A stretch of DNA of 64,000 bases from Knoellia sp031844405. Its GTDB lineage: Bacteria; Actinomycetota; Actinomycetes; Actinomycetales; Dermatophilaceae. A program made the position numbers and the translations under genes. Below are positions 44,126 to 54,051 of the stretch, piece after piece. The notes under the pieces are model-generated. The model ran no database searches. It saw nothing but the letters and a program-made list of their open reading frames with translations, and was not told where the DNA came from. The DNA is taken from contig JAUZVC010000003.1 of assembly GCA_031844405.1 (NCBI GenBank), forward strand, positions 620,001 to 684,000, written 5' to 3'. Every line of letters begins with the position of its first letter. Position 1 is the first letter of the stretch.

Positions 44126-45004
44126 TCACATCGTGGATGACTCCGGTTCGGCCTGCTCGGGCTCCGAACCCGTGCGGCCCTTCCGACCTGTGTGGACGAA
44201 CACTGCCACCCCGATGAGGAAGACGAGGATGCTCGTCCACACGTTGAGCCGCTGGCCCAGGATGAGCTCGGCCTCGTCGGTGCGCATCTTCTCGATGATG
44301 ATGCGGCCGATCGGGTAGCCCGCGACGTAGAGGCCGAAGAGCTGCCCGCGTGCGAGCGAGAACCGCCGGTCGACGAGGAGCAGCACGGCGGCGAGGAGCA
44401 TCACCCAGAAGAACTCGTAGAGGAACGTCGGGTGGAACGTGCCCAGGACGACCGGGTCGCCGGACGCGTCGCGGACGGCGCGGCCGGCGCCGTTGTCCCA
44501 CTCGTGGATGGTCAGGCCCCACGGCAGGTCGGTGGGGCCGCCGTAGAGCTCGTTGTTGAACCAGTTGCCCCAGCGGCCGATCCCCTGCGCGATGGCGACA
44601 CCGGGGGCGGCGGCGTCGGCGAAGTCGAGGAAGCGCACTCCCGCCCTGCGGCACCCGATCCACGCACCCAGCGCGCCGAGCGCGACGGCACCCCAGATGC
44701 CGAGGCCCCCCTCCCAGATCTTGAGGGCGTCGAGCGGGCGGCCGTTCTCGCCCCAGTAGGGGTCGGGCGTCGTGATGACGTGGTAGAGCCGGCCGCCGAG
44801 GATGCCGGCCACGACCGCGTATGCCGCGACGTCGAGCACCTGCCCCGGCTCACCTCCGCGGGTGCGCATCCTGCGGTCGGTGAGCCAGACGGCCACGACG
44901 ATGCCGAGGAGGATGCAGAGGGCGTAGCCGCGGATGGGCAGCGGACCCAGGTGGAGGACCCCGGCCGTGGGGCTCGGGATGACGACGGGGACGAGGGCGG
45001 TCAC
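44126..45004 (-). CDS. lgt: Prolipoprotein diacylglyceryl transferase
   Basis: A 292-residue membrane enzyme that attaches diacylglycerol from phosphatidylglycerol to the lipobox Cys of prolipoproteins. About seven spans are present. The Lgt signature is GIGRWGNWFNNELYGGP, preceded by HVITTPDPYWGENGR and followed by HPTFLYEFFWV. The C-terminal tail is short and charged (GRKGRTGSEPEQAEP). GTG 45004 overlaps the stop of the dsbA-like gene upstream. Position after trp genes is common in Actinobacteria. Confidence 0.96.
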   Translation of the reverse strand: MTALVPVVIPSPTAGVLHLGPLPIRGYALCILLGIVVAVWLTDRRMRTRGGEPGQVLDVAAYAVVAGILGGRLYHVITTPDPYWGENGRPLDALKIWEGGLGIWGAVALGALGAWIGCRRAGVRFLDFADAAAPGVAIAQGIGRWGNWFNNELYGGPTDLPWGLTIHEWDNGAGRAVRDASGDPVVLGTFHPTFLYEFFWVMLLAAVLLLVDRRFSLARGQLFGLYVAGYPIGRIIIEKMRTDEAELILGQRLNVWTSILVFLIGVAVFVHTGRKGRTGSEPEQAEPESSTM

Positions 45005-45768
45005 TTCGTGGCTGCTTCGACGGCGGCCGTGAGGGCGGCGGGGTCCGGCACGGCGTTGAAGTCCAGCTTCTTGCCGTCGAGGACGACGGTCGGCGTCGAG
45101 TTGATGCCGGCCTTGCTCGAGGACTCCTCCGTGGACTCGACGTAGGTGCCGTACTTCCGCTCGTCGACGCAGGTCTGCCAGGCGTCGAGGGCCGCCCCGG
45201 TGATGCCGGCGCCCTCGGCGAAGCCCTTGACCCGGGCGGTCGGCCAGCCCTGCCCCTCCTGGGCGGGCATGTTGGCGTAGACGGCGTCGTGGAAGGCCTG
45301 GAACTTGCCGGCGTCGGCCGCGCACATGGCGGCGTTGCCCATCGTCAGCGAGTGGGTGGTGCGCAGGTTGGCGTCGAGGAACGTCTTGAGGTGGTAGACG
45401 AGCCTGACCCTGCCCTGATTGGCGAGGTCGGCGACCGTGCCGCCCATGACGTGCTCGAACTGGGCGCACGCCGGGCACTGGAAGTCCTCGTAGACCTCGA
45501 GCGTCGGAGCGCCCGGCTGCAGCGTGACGCCGGCGTTGGCGACGAAGCCCTCACCCATGCCGGACGCGCCGGCGGGCACGGCGGTGCTCGACCCGACCCG
45601 GTCCTGCTTGTTGCGCTCGGCGACGACGACACCGCCGACGACGGCGATGATCGCGACGACGGCGACCACCGCACCGACGACGATGCGGTTGACCCCGCCA
45701 CCACCGTCCTTGCGGACCGCGTCGATCTTCGCCTGGCGCGCGCTCTTCGGTTGGGACTTCTGGGCCAT
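45001..45768 (-). CDS. DsbA-family thioredoxin-fold protein, membrane anchored
   Basis: A 255-residue extracytoplasmic disulfide oxidoreductase-like protein. A basic cytoplasmic start (QKSQPKSARQAKIDAVRK) leads to one span (about 27-50), and the rest is outside. The active site is FQCPACAQF (CPAC), and the cis-Pro region is SKAGINSTPTVVL. Such proteins oxidise exported proteins. The MauE-like membrane protein encoded just upstream may reoxidise it. AGGAG precedes the ATG. Confidence 0.9.
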   Translation of the reverse strand: MAQKSQPKSARQAKIDAVRKDGGGGVNRIVVGAVVAVVAIIAVVGGVVVAERNKQDRVGSSTAVPAGASGMGEGFVANAGVTLQPGAPTLEVYEDFQCPACAQFEHVMGGTVADLANQGRVRLVYHLKTFLDANLRTTHSLTMGNAAMCAADAGKFQAFHDAVYANMPAQEGQGWPTARVKGFAEGAGITGAALDAWQTCVDERKYGTYVESTEESSSKAGINSTPTVVLDGKKLDFNAVPDPAALTAAVEAATK

Positions 45769-45809
45769 GGTGCTGCTTCTCCTGGTGGGGACGTCGGGGT
45801 CAGAGGGTC

Positions 45810-46277
45810 TCAGTGGGCGCGGAAGAGCGCGCGGTCGAGGGAAAGATGGGACGAGGGGCGCCGCGACAGCCACAGCCCGCAGGCGAGCATGCCGAGGTCC
45901 TCGAGGATGCGGGGCAGGTAGGACGTCTCGTCGGCCGTCACCGTCCCGCCGCCGCCGAAGCAGCCGCAGTCGATGGTGAGCCCACGGGCCCACGCCTGCG
46001 CGATGCCGGCGATGAAGACGACGAGCAGGAGCGAGGTGACGACGGCGGACACGCGCGTGAAGAGGCCCAGCACGAGCAGGAGACCGAGGATCACCTCGAC
46101 GATGGGCAGCGCGTAGCCGACGTAGGCGGCGAGGTCGTGCGGGAGCACCTGGTAGGCCTGCGTGGCCTTGGCCGAGGCCTCCGGAGTGGTGATCTTGAGA
46201 CCACCGGCGACGAGGAACACGACGCCGAGGACGAGACGGGCGATCGACCCGAGACCGTCGGCGACACGCGTGCTCAC
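45810..46277 (-). CDS. MauE/DoxX-family membrane protein
   Basis: A 155-residue protein with four spans. It contains the conserved cysteine pair in LTIDCGCFGGGG, typical of MauE-like relatives of DoxX that work with thioredoxin-like partners. Its neighbour encodes a DsbA-like protein, so the pair may form a disulfide relay with this protein passing electrons in the membrane; this is inference from context. Its GTG overlaps the trpA stop by four bases. Confidence 0.85.
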   Translation of the reverse strand: MSTRVADGLGSIARLVLGVVFLVAGGLKITTPEASAKATQAYQVLPHDLAAYVGYALPIVEVILGLLLVLGLFTRVSAVVTSLLLVVFIAGIAQAWARGLTIDCGCFGGGGTVTADETSYLPRILEDLGMLACGLWLSRRPSSHLSLDRALFRAH

Positions 46278-47082
46278 CGCGCTCCTTCCCTCACTCCCCG
46301 GGCCAGGTCGGCCGTCAGCTCGCGCAACGTGTCGAGGCGGGCACCGAGTTCCCCCTTGCCGGAGAGCACCCGGACGAAGGCCGTGCCGACGATGACACCG
46401 TCGGCGTAGCCGGCGAGCTCGGCGGCCTGGTCGCCGTTGGACACCCCGAGTCCGACGCAGACCGGCAGGTCGGTGACGGCGCGGGTGCGCTCGACGAGGT
46501 CGCGGGCCGACGAGCCGACGCTCGACCGTTCCCCCGTCACGCCCATCGTGGAGGCGGCGTAGACGAAGCCGCGGCAGGCGTCGGCGACCCGGGAGAGCCG
46601 CTCCGGCGTCGAGCTCGGTGCGACGAGGAAGACCCGGTCCAGCCCCTCGCGCTCACTGGCCGCGATCCACTCCTCGGCCTCGTCCGGGATGAGGTCGGGG
46701 GTGATGAGGCCGGCGCCGCCCGCGGCAGCCAGCTCCGCGGCATACCGGTCGACGCCGCGACGCAGGATGAGGTTCCAGTAGCTCATGACGAGGGCGGGCG
46801 CGCCGGCGTCACGCACGGCGCGCGTCGCGCGGAAGCCGTCGACGACGTGGGTGCCTCCGGCCAGCGCCGTCTCGGCGGCGTGCTGGATGACGGGACCGTC
46901 CATGAGCGGGTCGGAGTAGGGCAGCCCGACCTCGACGATGTCGACGCCGGACTCGACCATCGCGACCATGGCGCGGATCGAGCCCTCGACGTCGGGGAAG
47001 CCGACGGGGAGGTAGCCGATGAGCGCGGCTCGCCCCTCCTCGCGGCAGCGGGCGAGGACGTCGGAGACGCCGAGCCCGGCGC

Positions 47083-47086
<4 letters not shown>
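46274..47086 (-). CDS. trpA: Tryptophan synthase alpha chain
   Basis: A 270-residue TIM barrel that cleaves indole-3-glycerol phosphate to indole. Catalytic Glu lies in VDIVEVGLPYSDPLMDGP together with the conserved Asp. LITPDLIPDEA, FVYAASTMGVTG and CVGLGVSNGDQA (phosphate site) are also present. The GTG overlaps the trpB stop (GTGA) and the stop overlaps the MauE-like gene start, so it is coupled on both sides. Confidence 0.97.
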
Positions 47087-48368
<1,282 letters not shown>

Positions 48369-48372
<4 letters not shown>

Positions 48373-49157
48373 GCCGCACCTGCAGCGAGGATGGCGCGCA
48401 CCGCCGCGGCCGGGTCGGGACCGCTGACGAGCGCCTCGCCGACGAGGACGGCGTCGGCGCCCTGGGCGGCATACATCGCCGCGTCGTCGGCTCCGGAGAC
48501 CCCGGACTCGGCGACCTTGACGACGCCGGGCGGGATGAGCGGTGCGAGCCGCGAGAAGGTGTCGCGGTGGACCTCGAGCGTCTTGAGGTTGCGGGCGTTG
48601 ACCCCGATGACGGATGCGCCGGCGTCGACGGCGCGCTGCGTCTCGCCCTCGTCGTGCACCTCGACGAGGGCGGTCATGCCGAGCTGACGGGCGAGCCCGT
48701 GCATCCGCACGAGCTCGGCGTCGGTGAGTGAGGCGACGATGAGCAGGATGATGTCGGCGCCATGGGCGCGGGCCTCCCAGAGCTGGTAGTCCGTCACCAT
48801 GAAGTCCTTGCGCAGCACCGGGACCTGCACGGCAGCGCGGACGCTGTCGAGGTCGTCGAGGCTGCCCCGGAAGCGGCGCTGCTCGGTGAGCACGCTGATC
48901 GCGGTGGCGCCGGCGGAGGCGTAGGTCGCGGCGAGCGCGGCCGGGTCGGCGATCTCGGCGAGCTCACCCTTGCTCGGGCTGGCCCGCTTGACCTCCGCGA
49001 TGAGCGAAAGGCCGGGGGCGCGCAGGCGCTCCTCGGCGTCGATGGCGGCCGGGACGTCGGCGACGCGCCGCTCGAGGTCGGACTGGCTGACGGCCTCGGT
49101 GCGGACGGCGAGGTCCTCGCGCACACCGGCGACGATGGCGTCGAGCACGGTGGTCAT
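48369..49157 (-). CDS. trpC: Indole-3-glycerol-phosphate synthase
   Basis: A 262-residue TIM barrel that closes the indole ring from CdRP. The signature LIAEVKRASPSKGEL contains the catalytic Lys and Ser. RKDFMVTDYQLWEARAHGAD and VIGVNARNLKTLEVH follow. It is the monofunctional form without a TrpF domain; in Actinobacteria PriA usually supplies TrpF activity. It follows the HGxxPAAW gene by ten bases, and its stop overlaps the trpB start. Confidence 0.97.
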
Positions 49158-49167
49158 GCGCGCGGGC

Positions 49168-49404
49168 TCAGGAGAGGTTGCTGTCGCTGCGTGCGACCGC
49201 GCCGGCGACACCGTGGCCCGCGAGGGCGAGCACCTTGCCGACCACGAGCCCGGCGATGACGACGACGACCCCGACGACGAAGAGGGCCACGCTGGCGATG
49301 ACCACGGCGACCGACATGACCGCCGAGCCGAGGAGCACGATCCCGACCATGACCCAGGCAGCGAGGCTGTGGCCGTGGTGGTCGTCGTCGTGGTGGTCAG
49401 CCAT
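49168..49404 (-). CDS. HGxxPAAW-family small membrane protein
   Basis: A 78-residue protein with a His/Asp-rich start (HHDDDHHGH), then the family-type segment HGHSLAAW (here Leu replaces the usual Pro) and two spans (about 17-37 and 40-62). It occurs between trpE and trpC in many Actinobacteria. Function is unknown. The His/Asp cluster could bind metal, but that is speculation. GGAGG precedes the ATG. Confidence 0.85.
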   Translation of the reverse strand: MADHHDDDHHGHSLAAWVMVGIVLLGSAVMSVAVVIASVALFVVGVVVVIAGLVVGKVLALAGHGVAGAVARSDSNLS

Positions 49405-49445
49405 GGATGCCTCCGGAAGAAGTGGGTGGTTCGAGCCTCATTGTG

Positions 49446-50018
49446 TCATTGGCGTGGTCCCGGACCGACATCGGTCGGGTCCTCGCCGGCGCTGAGCTGG
49501 TCCCAGTCGCTGGCGGCCGCACGACCCGGCGCCTCGTAGCGCGACGACAGCCCGGGCGCGGAGCGGCGGGCCCGGGCGAGCCCACCGACGGCGAGACCGG
49601 CGAGGACGAACCCGGCCGTCGCGGTCCACGGCCAGGCGGTCGTGGCGGCGTGCGTCTCGATCGACCCGGTCCGCCCGGCGGCCGCGGCGGCGACCGGTCC
49701 GAGGGCCGCGTCGGGGTCGAGCAGCACGCGGGCGACGAGGACGACACCGCCCAGCGAGGCGAGCAGCGTGAGGACGAGGGCGACGACCCGGGAGCGCCGA
49801 CCGGCGGTCGCCGACGCCACGGCACCGGCGACGACGACGAGGGCGAGGGCGACCACTCCCCCGGCGACGTCGGACCCGCTGGCCGACACTGACGTCTGTC
49901 CGAGCACGACGTCGTCGACCGAGCCGCTCACCCACGTGCGCGAGGCGGTGACGATGACGACGAGGGCCCCGAGGACGACGAGCAGGACGAGCACGCCACG
50001 GCGTCTCAGCACGCTCAC
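49446..50018 (-). CDS. TIGR02234-type tryptophan-operon membrane protein
   Basis: A 190-residue protein with four spans (start GVLVLLVVLGALVVIVTASR, then two in the middle and one near 140-160) and a hydrophilic C-terminal tail. Its place directly after trpE, overlapping it by four bases, and its topology match the TIGR02234 family of actinobacterial trp clusters. No biochemical role is known; a part in tryptophan or precursor transport is a guess from synteny. Confidence 0.8.
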   Translation of the reverse strand: MSVLRRRGVLVLLVVLGALVVIVTASRTWVSGSVDDVVLGQTSVSASGSDVAGGVVALALVVVAGAVASATAGRRSRVVALVLTLLASLGGVVLVARVLLDPDAALGPVAAAAAGRTGSIETHAATTAWPWTATAGFVLAGLAVGGLARARRSAPGLSSRYEAPGRAAASDWDQLSAGEDPTDVGPGPRQ

Positions 50019-51574
50019 GGCACCTTCCTCAGCGCGGACGCGGTCGCGACGGCCCGCAGCGCGGCGGTGGCCTTGGCGACGCACTCGTCGTACTCGGCGC
50101 GCGGCACGGAGTCGGCGACGATGCCCGCGCCCGCCTGGACGTGAGCGGTGCCGCCGTCGAGCAGCGCGGTGCGGATCGCGATGGCCATGTCGAGGTCGCC
50201 GTGGAAGTCGAGGTAGCCGACGACGCCGCCGTAGACCCCGCGCCGCGACGGCTCGTAGCCCTCGATGAGCGCGAGCGCCCGGGGCTTCGGCGCACCCGAG
50301 AGCGTCCCCGCGGGGAAGGTCGAGACGAGGACGTCGTAGGCGCGCACGCCCTCGCGCAGCTCCCCGACGACCGTCGACTCGAGGTGCATGACGTGGCTGT
50401 AGCGGCGGACGTCCATGAACTCGACGACGTCGACGGTGCCGGGCCGGCACACCCGGCCGAGGTCGTTGCGCCCGAGGTCGACGAGCATGACGTGCTCGGA
50501 GCGCTCCTTCGGGTCCGCCAGCAGGTCCTCGGCGAGGCGCACGTCGTCCTCGGGAGACTTGCCGCGCGGGCGAGAGCCGGCGATGGGGTGGGTGATCGCC
50601 TGCGACCCGGTGACCTTGACGAGCGCCTCCGGGGAGCTCCCGACGACGTCGTATGCCGTCCCGTCCGGTCGCGTGAACCGGAAGAGGTACATGTAGGGAC
50701 TCGGGTTGCCCGCCCGCAGCGCCCGGTAGACGTCGAGCGCGTCCGCGGGGCAGGGCATCGAGAAGCGCTGGGAGAGGACGACCTGGAAGACCTCGCCGGC
50801 GCGGATGTCCTCCTTGGCGCTCTCGACCATCGACTCGTAGTCGTCGCGGGTGAGGTTGCCGGTGACGCCGTCCATCGCCTCGTCGACGCTCTCGGCGTCG
50901 ACGACCGAGACGGTGCTCTCGGCACCGGCGGCGAGGTCGTGCGTCATCGCATCGAGCCGCGCGACGGCGTCGGTCCACGCGTCCTGCACGCGCTCGTCGG
51001 TGGCGTCGTAGTTGATGGCGTTGGCGATGAGCAGCACCGAGCCGTCGGCGTGGTCGAGCACGGCGAGGTCGGTCGCGAGCATCATCGCGATCTCGGGGAG
51101 GTGCAGCACGTCGGGCGTCGTCGACGGGACGCGCTCCCAGCGGCGCACGGCGTCGTAGGAGATCATCCCGACCATGCCGCCGGTGAGTGGCGGCAGGCCG
51201 GGCACGGGGTCGGTCGCGAGCGCGGCGACGGTGTCGCGCAGCGCGTCGGTCGCGGGACCGGTCGTGGGGACGCCGACCGGCGGCTCCCCGATCCAGTGCG
51301 CCTCGCCGTCCTTCTCGGTGAGGGTGGCCCGGCTCGCGGCACCGATGATCGAGTAGCGGCTCCACACACCGCCGTGCTCGGCGGACTCGAGGAGGAAGGT
51401 GCCCGGGCGGCTCTGCGCGAGCTTGCGGTAGAGGCCGACCGGCGTCTCGGCGTCGGCCATGAGTCGACGGACGACGGGGATGACGCGACGGTCCTCGGCG
51501 AGCACCTGGAAGAGGGGGAGCGACGGCCAGGTGGTGCCGAAGGAGAGGTCGGGCGAGGGCTGCGGGGACGTCAC
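50015..51574 (-). CDS. trpE: Anthranilate synthase component I
   Basis: A 519-residue chorismate-using enzyme. The tryptophan feedback site FLLESAEHG is intact near 60, so end-product inhibition is expected. The catalytic domain has DIRAGEVFQVVLSQRF, PIAGSRPRGKSPEDD, DLGRNDLGRVC and VQAGAGIVADSVP. The amidotransferase partner (TrpG) and TrpD are not in the window. Its GTG overlaps the hisI stop, joining tryptophan and histidine synthesis in one transcript. No Trp-rich leader peptide was found upstream. Confidence 0.97.
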   Translation of the reverse strand: MTSPQPSPDLSFGTTWPSLPLFQVLAEDRRVIPVVRRLMADAETPVGLYRKLAQSRPGTFLLESAEHGGVWSRYSIIGAASRATLTEKDGEAHWIGEPPVGVPTTGPATDALRDTVAALATDPVPGLPPLTGGMVGMISYDAVRRWERVPSTTPDVLHLPEIAMMLATDLAVLDHADGSVLLIANAINYDATDERVQDAWTDAVARLDAMTHDLAAGAESTVSVVDAESVDEAMDGVTGNLTRDDYESMVESAKEDIRAGEVFQVVLSQRFSMPCPADALDVYRALRAGNPSPYMYLFRFTRPDGTAYDVVGSSPEALVKVTGSQAITHPIAGSRPRGKSPEDDVRLAEDLLADPKERSEHVMLVDLGRNDLGRVCRPGTVDVVEFMDVRRYSHVMHLESTVVGELREGVRAYDVLVSTFPAGTLSGAPKPRALALIEGYEPSRRGVYGGVVGYLDFHGDLDMAIAIRTALLDGGTAHVQAGAGIVADSVPRAEYDECVAKATAALRAVATASALRKVP

Positions 51575-51942
51575 CGCGCGGCCTCCCCGACGACGACGTC
51601 GAGGGCGCCCGCGTCGAAGCACGTGCGGTCGCCGGTGTGGCAGGCCGCACCGACCTGGTCGACGCGGACGAGCAGGGCGTCGCCGTCGCAGTCGACCGCG
51701 ACCGACTGCACGAACTGCACGTGACCGGAGGTGTCACCCTTGCGCCAGTACTCCTGGCGGCTGCGCGACCAGAAGGTCACGCGGCCCTCGGTGAGCGTGC
51801 GTCGGACCGCCTCCGCGTCCATCCACCCGAGCATGAGCACCTCGCCGGTGTCGTGCTGCTGGACGACGGCGGCGACGAGGCCGGCGTCGTCGAAGCGGAG
51901 GCGGCGGGAGACGGCGGGGTCGAGGTCGGGCACGCCCGCCAT
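51571..51942 (-). CDS. hisI: Phosphoribosyl-AMP cyclohydrolase
   Basis: A 123-residue zinc enzyme that opens the ring of PR-AMP, the third step of histidine synthesis. Diagnostic segments are VLMLGWMDAEAVRRT, TFWSRSRQEYWRKGDTSGH and the metal-binding cysteines in CDGDA and GAACHTGDRTCF. It is the monofunctional form, with HisE encoded separately at 58461-58724. It starts only 36 bases from the divergent TIGR03085 gene, so both promoters must be compressed or lie inside coding sequence. Confidence 0.97.
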   Translation of the reverse strand: MAGVPDLDPAVSRRLRFDDAGLVAAVVQQHDTGEVLMLGWMDAEAVRRTLTEGRVTFWSRSRQEYWRKGDTSGHVQFVQSVAVDCDGDALLVRVDQVGAACHTGDRTCFDAGALDVVVGEAAR

Positions 51943-51978
51943 TGTGCCGCGCCCGAACCGACGCGCGAGGATGGGTCC

Positions 51979-52626
51979 ATGACCTCAGGCCCCACGCCCA
52001 TCGCGCGCACCGAGCGCCTGGCCCTCTGCGACACCTTCGAGGCCGTGGGCCCCGACGCCCCCACCCTCTGTATGCCGTGGACCGCCCGCGACCTCGCGGC
52101 GCACCTCGTCGTGCGCGAGGGACGTCCGGACCTCGCCACCGGCATCTGGGTCCCCTTCCTCGCCGACCGCACCGAGCGCGAGCAGGCCCGGGTCGCGGCG
52201 CAGCCGTGGGGCGACCTCGTCGAGGCCGTCCGCTCGGGCCCGCCCGTCTGGCACCCCGCACGGCTCGGCGCCGTCGACAACGCCATGAACCTCGCCGAGA
52301 TGGTCGTCCACCACGAGGACGTCCTGCGCGGCGACGGCGAGGCCGGGGCCCGGCGCGAGCCCTCGGCCCACCTGGAGTCCGCCGTCTGGTCGCTCCTGTC
52401 CCGCATGGGCCGCCTCCTCTTCCGCCGGGTCCCCGCCGCCGTCGAGCTGCACTCCCCCGGCCGGCGCACGCTCACGGCGGGCAGCGGCGAAGGCACGGTC
52501 ACGGTGACCGGCGCACCGATCGAGGTGCTGCTCACGGCATACGGGCGTCGCAACGTCGCGGACGTCGAGGTGGACGGACCCCCGGACGCCGTCGCGGGCT
52601 TCGGCGCCTCCCGCCTCGGTCTCTGA
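51979..52626 (+). CDS. TIGR03085-type maleylpyruvate-isomerase/DinB-fold protein
   Basis: A 215-residue actinobacterial protein of the DinB/mycothiol-dependent superfamily. LPCMPWT-like LCMPWTARDLAAHLVVREGR and NAMNLAEMVVHHEDVLRG supply the histidines expected for metal binding. Relatives act on thiol conjugates (mycothiol), but TIGR03085 members have no shown reaction. GAGG precedes the ATG. The stop is one base before the next GTG, so the two plus-strand genes are coupled. Confidence 0.8.
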   Translation: MTSGPTPIARTERLALCDTFEAVGPDAPTLCMPWTARDLAAHLVVREGRPDLATGIWVPFLADRTEREQARVAAQPWGDLVEAVRSGPPVWHPARLGAVDNAMNLAEMVVHHEDVLRGDGEAGARREPSAHLESAVWSLLSRMGRLLFRRVPAAVELHSPGRRTLTAGSGEGTVTVTGAPIEVLLTAYGRRNVADVEVDGPPDAVAGFGASRLGL

Positions 52627-52627
52627 G

Positions 52628-53254
52628 GTGCCCGCCCGCTCCGGCGCGCCGCGCGTGCTCACCGCGCTGCGCGACGAGTTCTCGCCCTGGCTGTGGGCGC
52701 TCACCGCACTGCTCGGGGCGCTGGCCGTCCTCACGACGTGGCAGTCGATGGGTGACGCCGAGGGCGACGGCCTCGGGCTGCTCGTGCCGATCGCCGCGCC
52801 CGCCGTCGTGTCGGCGTGGGCCGTCCTCGAGCTCGTCTGGCGGCACACGGACATGCCGCTGCCGACCCGCCTCTTCCTCGCGTGCATCAGCGCACCGCTG
52901 CCGTCGGCCGTCGTCGGTGCGCTCGTCGTCGGCGGGCTCAGCGCGCTGCCCGCGGCGGGCGCGGCCGTGCAGGCGGCGGCCGACGCCAACGGCGGCTTCC
53001 ACTACTGGTGGGACGACGGGGTCGGACCGGTCACCGGGGTGTGGACCTTCTTCGGCAGCTGGGGCATCGGAGGCGCCGCGGGGCTCGCCGTTCTGCTCGT
53101 CCTCGTCATGCCGGTCCTCGCGTGGACCCGCTCCGGGGACGTCCTCGAGGGCACCCGCGTCGAGGCCCACCGTCAGGGCCGGCTCGTCATCACGGGCGTC
53201 TACGTCGTGCTGGCGATGGCCGTCGCTGGGCTGTGCCTCTGGCAGCTGGCCTGA
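52628..53254 (+). CDS. Polytopic membrane protein of unknown function
   Basis: A 208-residue protein with about five spans (near 18-35, 48-67, 77-100, 138-168 and 186-206). An extracytoplasmic aromatic loop (FHYWWDDGVGP) lies before the fourth span. No family is recognised. It begins one base after the TIGR03085 stop and its last codon abuts the convergent hisF stop with no intergenic base, leaving no room for a dedicated terminator. Confidence 0.7.
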   Translation: MPARSGAPRVLTALRDEFSPWLWALTALLGALAVLTTWQSMGDAEGDGLGLLVPIAAPAVVSAWAVLELVWRHTDMPLPTRLFLACISAPLPSAVVGALVVGGLSALPAAGAAVQAAADANGGFHYWWDDGVGPVTGVWTFFGSWGIGGAAGLAVLLVLVMPVLAWTRSGDVLEGTRVEAHRQGRLVITGVYVVLAMAVAGLCLWQLA

Positions 53255-54028
53255 TCAGCGGACGGGGTGCCCGTCGGCGCGCAGCGCGTCCTTGACCTGC
53301 CCGATCGTGAGGTCCCCGAAGTGGAAGACGCTCGCGGCGAGGACCGCGTCGGCCCCGGCCCGCACGGCCGGCGCGAAGTGCTCGACGGCGCCTGCGCCAC
53401 CGCTCGCGATGACGGGGATCGTCACCTCGCGACGCACCCGGGCGATGAGGTCGAGGTCGAACCCGGCCTTGGTGCCGTCGGCGTCCATCGAGTTGAGCAG
53501 GATCTCGCCGGCACCGAGCTCGGCCGCACGCACGCACCACTCGATCGCGTCGAGGCCGGTGCCGGTGCGGCCGCCGTGCGTCGTCACCTCGACCTCGTCG
53601 GTGACGGTGCCGTCGTCGGCGCGGCGGCGGCGCACGTCGGCGGAGAGGACGAGCACCTGCGAGCCGAAGCGGTCGGCGGTCTCGGCGATGAGCTCCGGTC
53701 GGGCGATGGCCGCGGTGTTGACGCCGACCTTGTCCGCCCCGCTGCGCAGCAGCCGGTCGACGTCGTCGACGGTGCGCACTCCCCCGCCGACCGTGAGCGG
53801 GATGAAGACCTGCTCGGCCGTGCGCCGCACGACGTCGTAGGTCGTCGCCCGGTCGCCGCTGCTCGCCGTGACGTCGAGGAACGTCAGCTCGTCGGCGCCC
53901 TGCTCACCGTAGGAGCGGGCGAGCTCGACGGGGTCGCCGGCGTCACGCAGGTTCTCGAAGTTCACGCCCTTGACGACGCGGCCCGCGTCGACGTCGAGAC
54001 ACGGGATGACACGGATGGCGACGCTCAC
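53255..54028 (-). CDS. hisF: Imidazole glycerol phosphate synthase subunit HisF
   Basis: A 257-residue TIM barrel cyclase that makes IGP and AICAR from PRFAR and ammonia supplied by HisH. The catalytic Asp near the start is in IPCLDVDAGRVVKG and the second in ILLNSMDADGTKAGFD; PLTVGGGVRT and VIASGGAGAVEHF bind phosphate. HisH and HisA are not in the window. GTG 54028 is six bases after TAGCCT with no binding site, so it is probably leaderless. Confidence 0.98.
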   Translation of the reverse strand: MSVAIRVIPCLDVDAGRVVKGVNFENLRDAGDPVELARSYGEQGADELTFLDVTASSGDRATTYDVVRRTAEQVFIPLTVGGGVRTVDDVDRLLRSGADKVGVNTAAIARPELIAETADRFGSQVLVLSADVRRRRADDGTVTDEVEVTTHGGRTGTGLDAIEWCVRAAELGAGEILLNSMDADGTKAGFDLDLIARVRREVTIPVIASGGAGAVEHFAPAVRAGADAVLAASVFHFGDLTIGQVKDALRADGHPVR

Positions 54029-54034
54029 GTGGGC

Positions 54035-54040
54035 AGGCTA
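54035..54040 (-). promoter_or_regulatory. Leaderless -10 box of hisF
   Basis: TAGCCT on the complement, six bases before GTG 54028. It lies inside the 23-base gap that separates hisF from the divergent FUSC gene. Confidence 0.5.
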
Positions 54041-54051
54041 TCCGGCGGGAG

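Noticed and set aside
39378..44318. A 1646-codon plus-strand ORF opposite gltB
   Set aside because: Its composition (runs of Glu, Asp, Arg, Val, Gly) is the mirror of high-GC codon bias, and gltB on the other strand has every expected motif. It is a shadow frame.
51575..51978. A tryptophan attenuator or leader peptide before trpE
   Set aside because: trpE overlaps hisI directly, and no short Trp-rich ORF or alternative hairpins were seen upstream.
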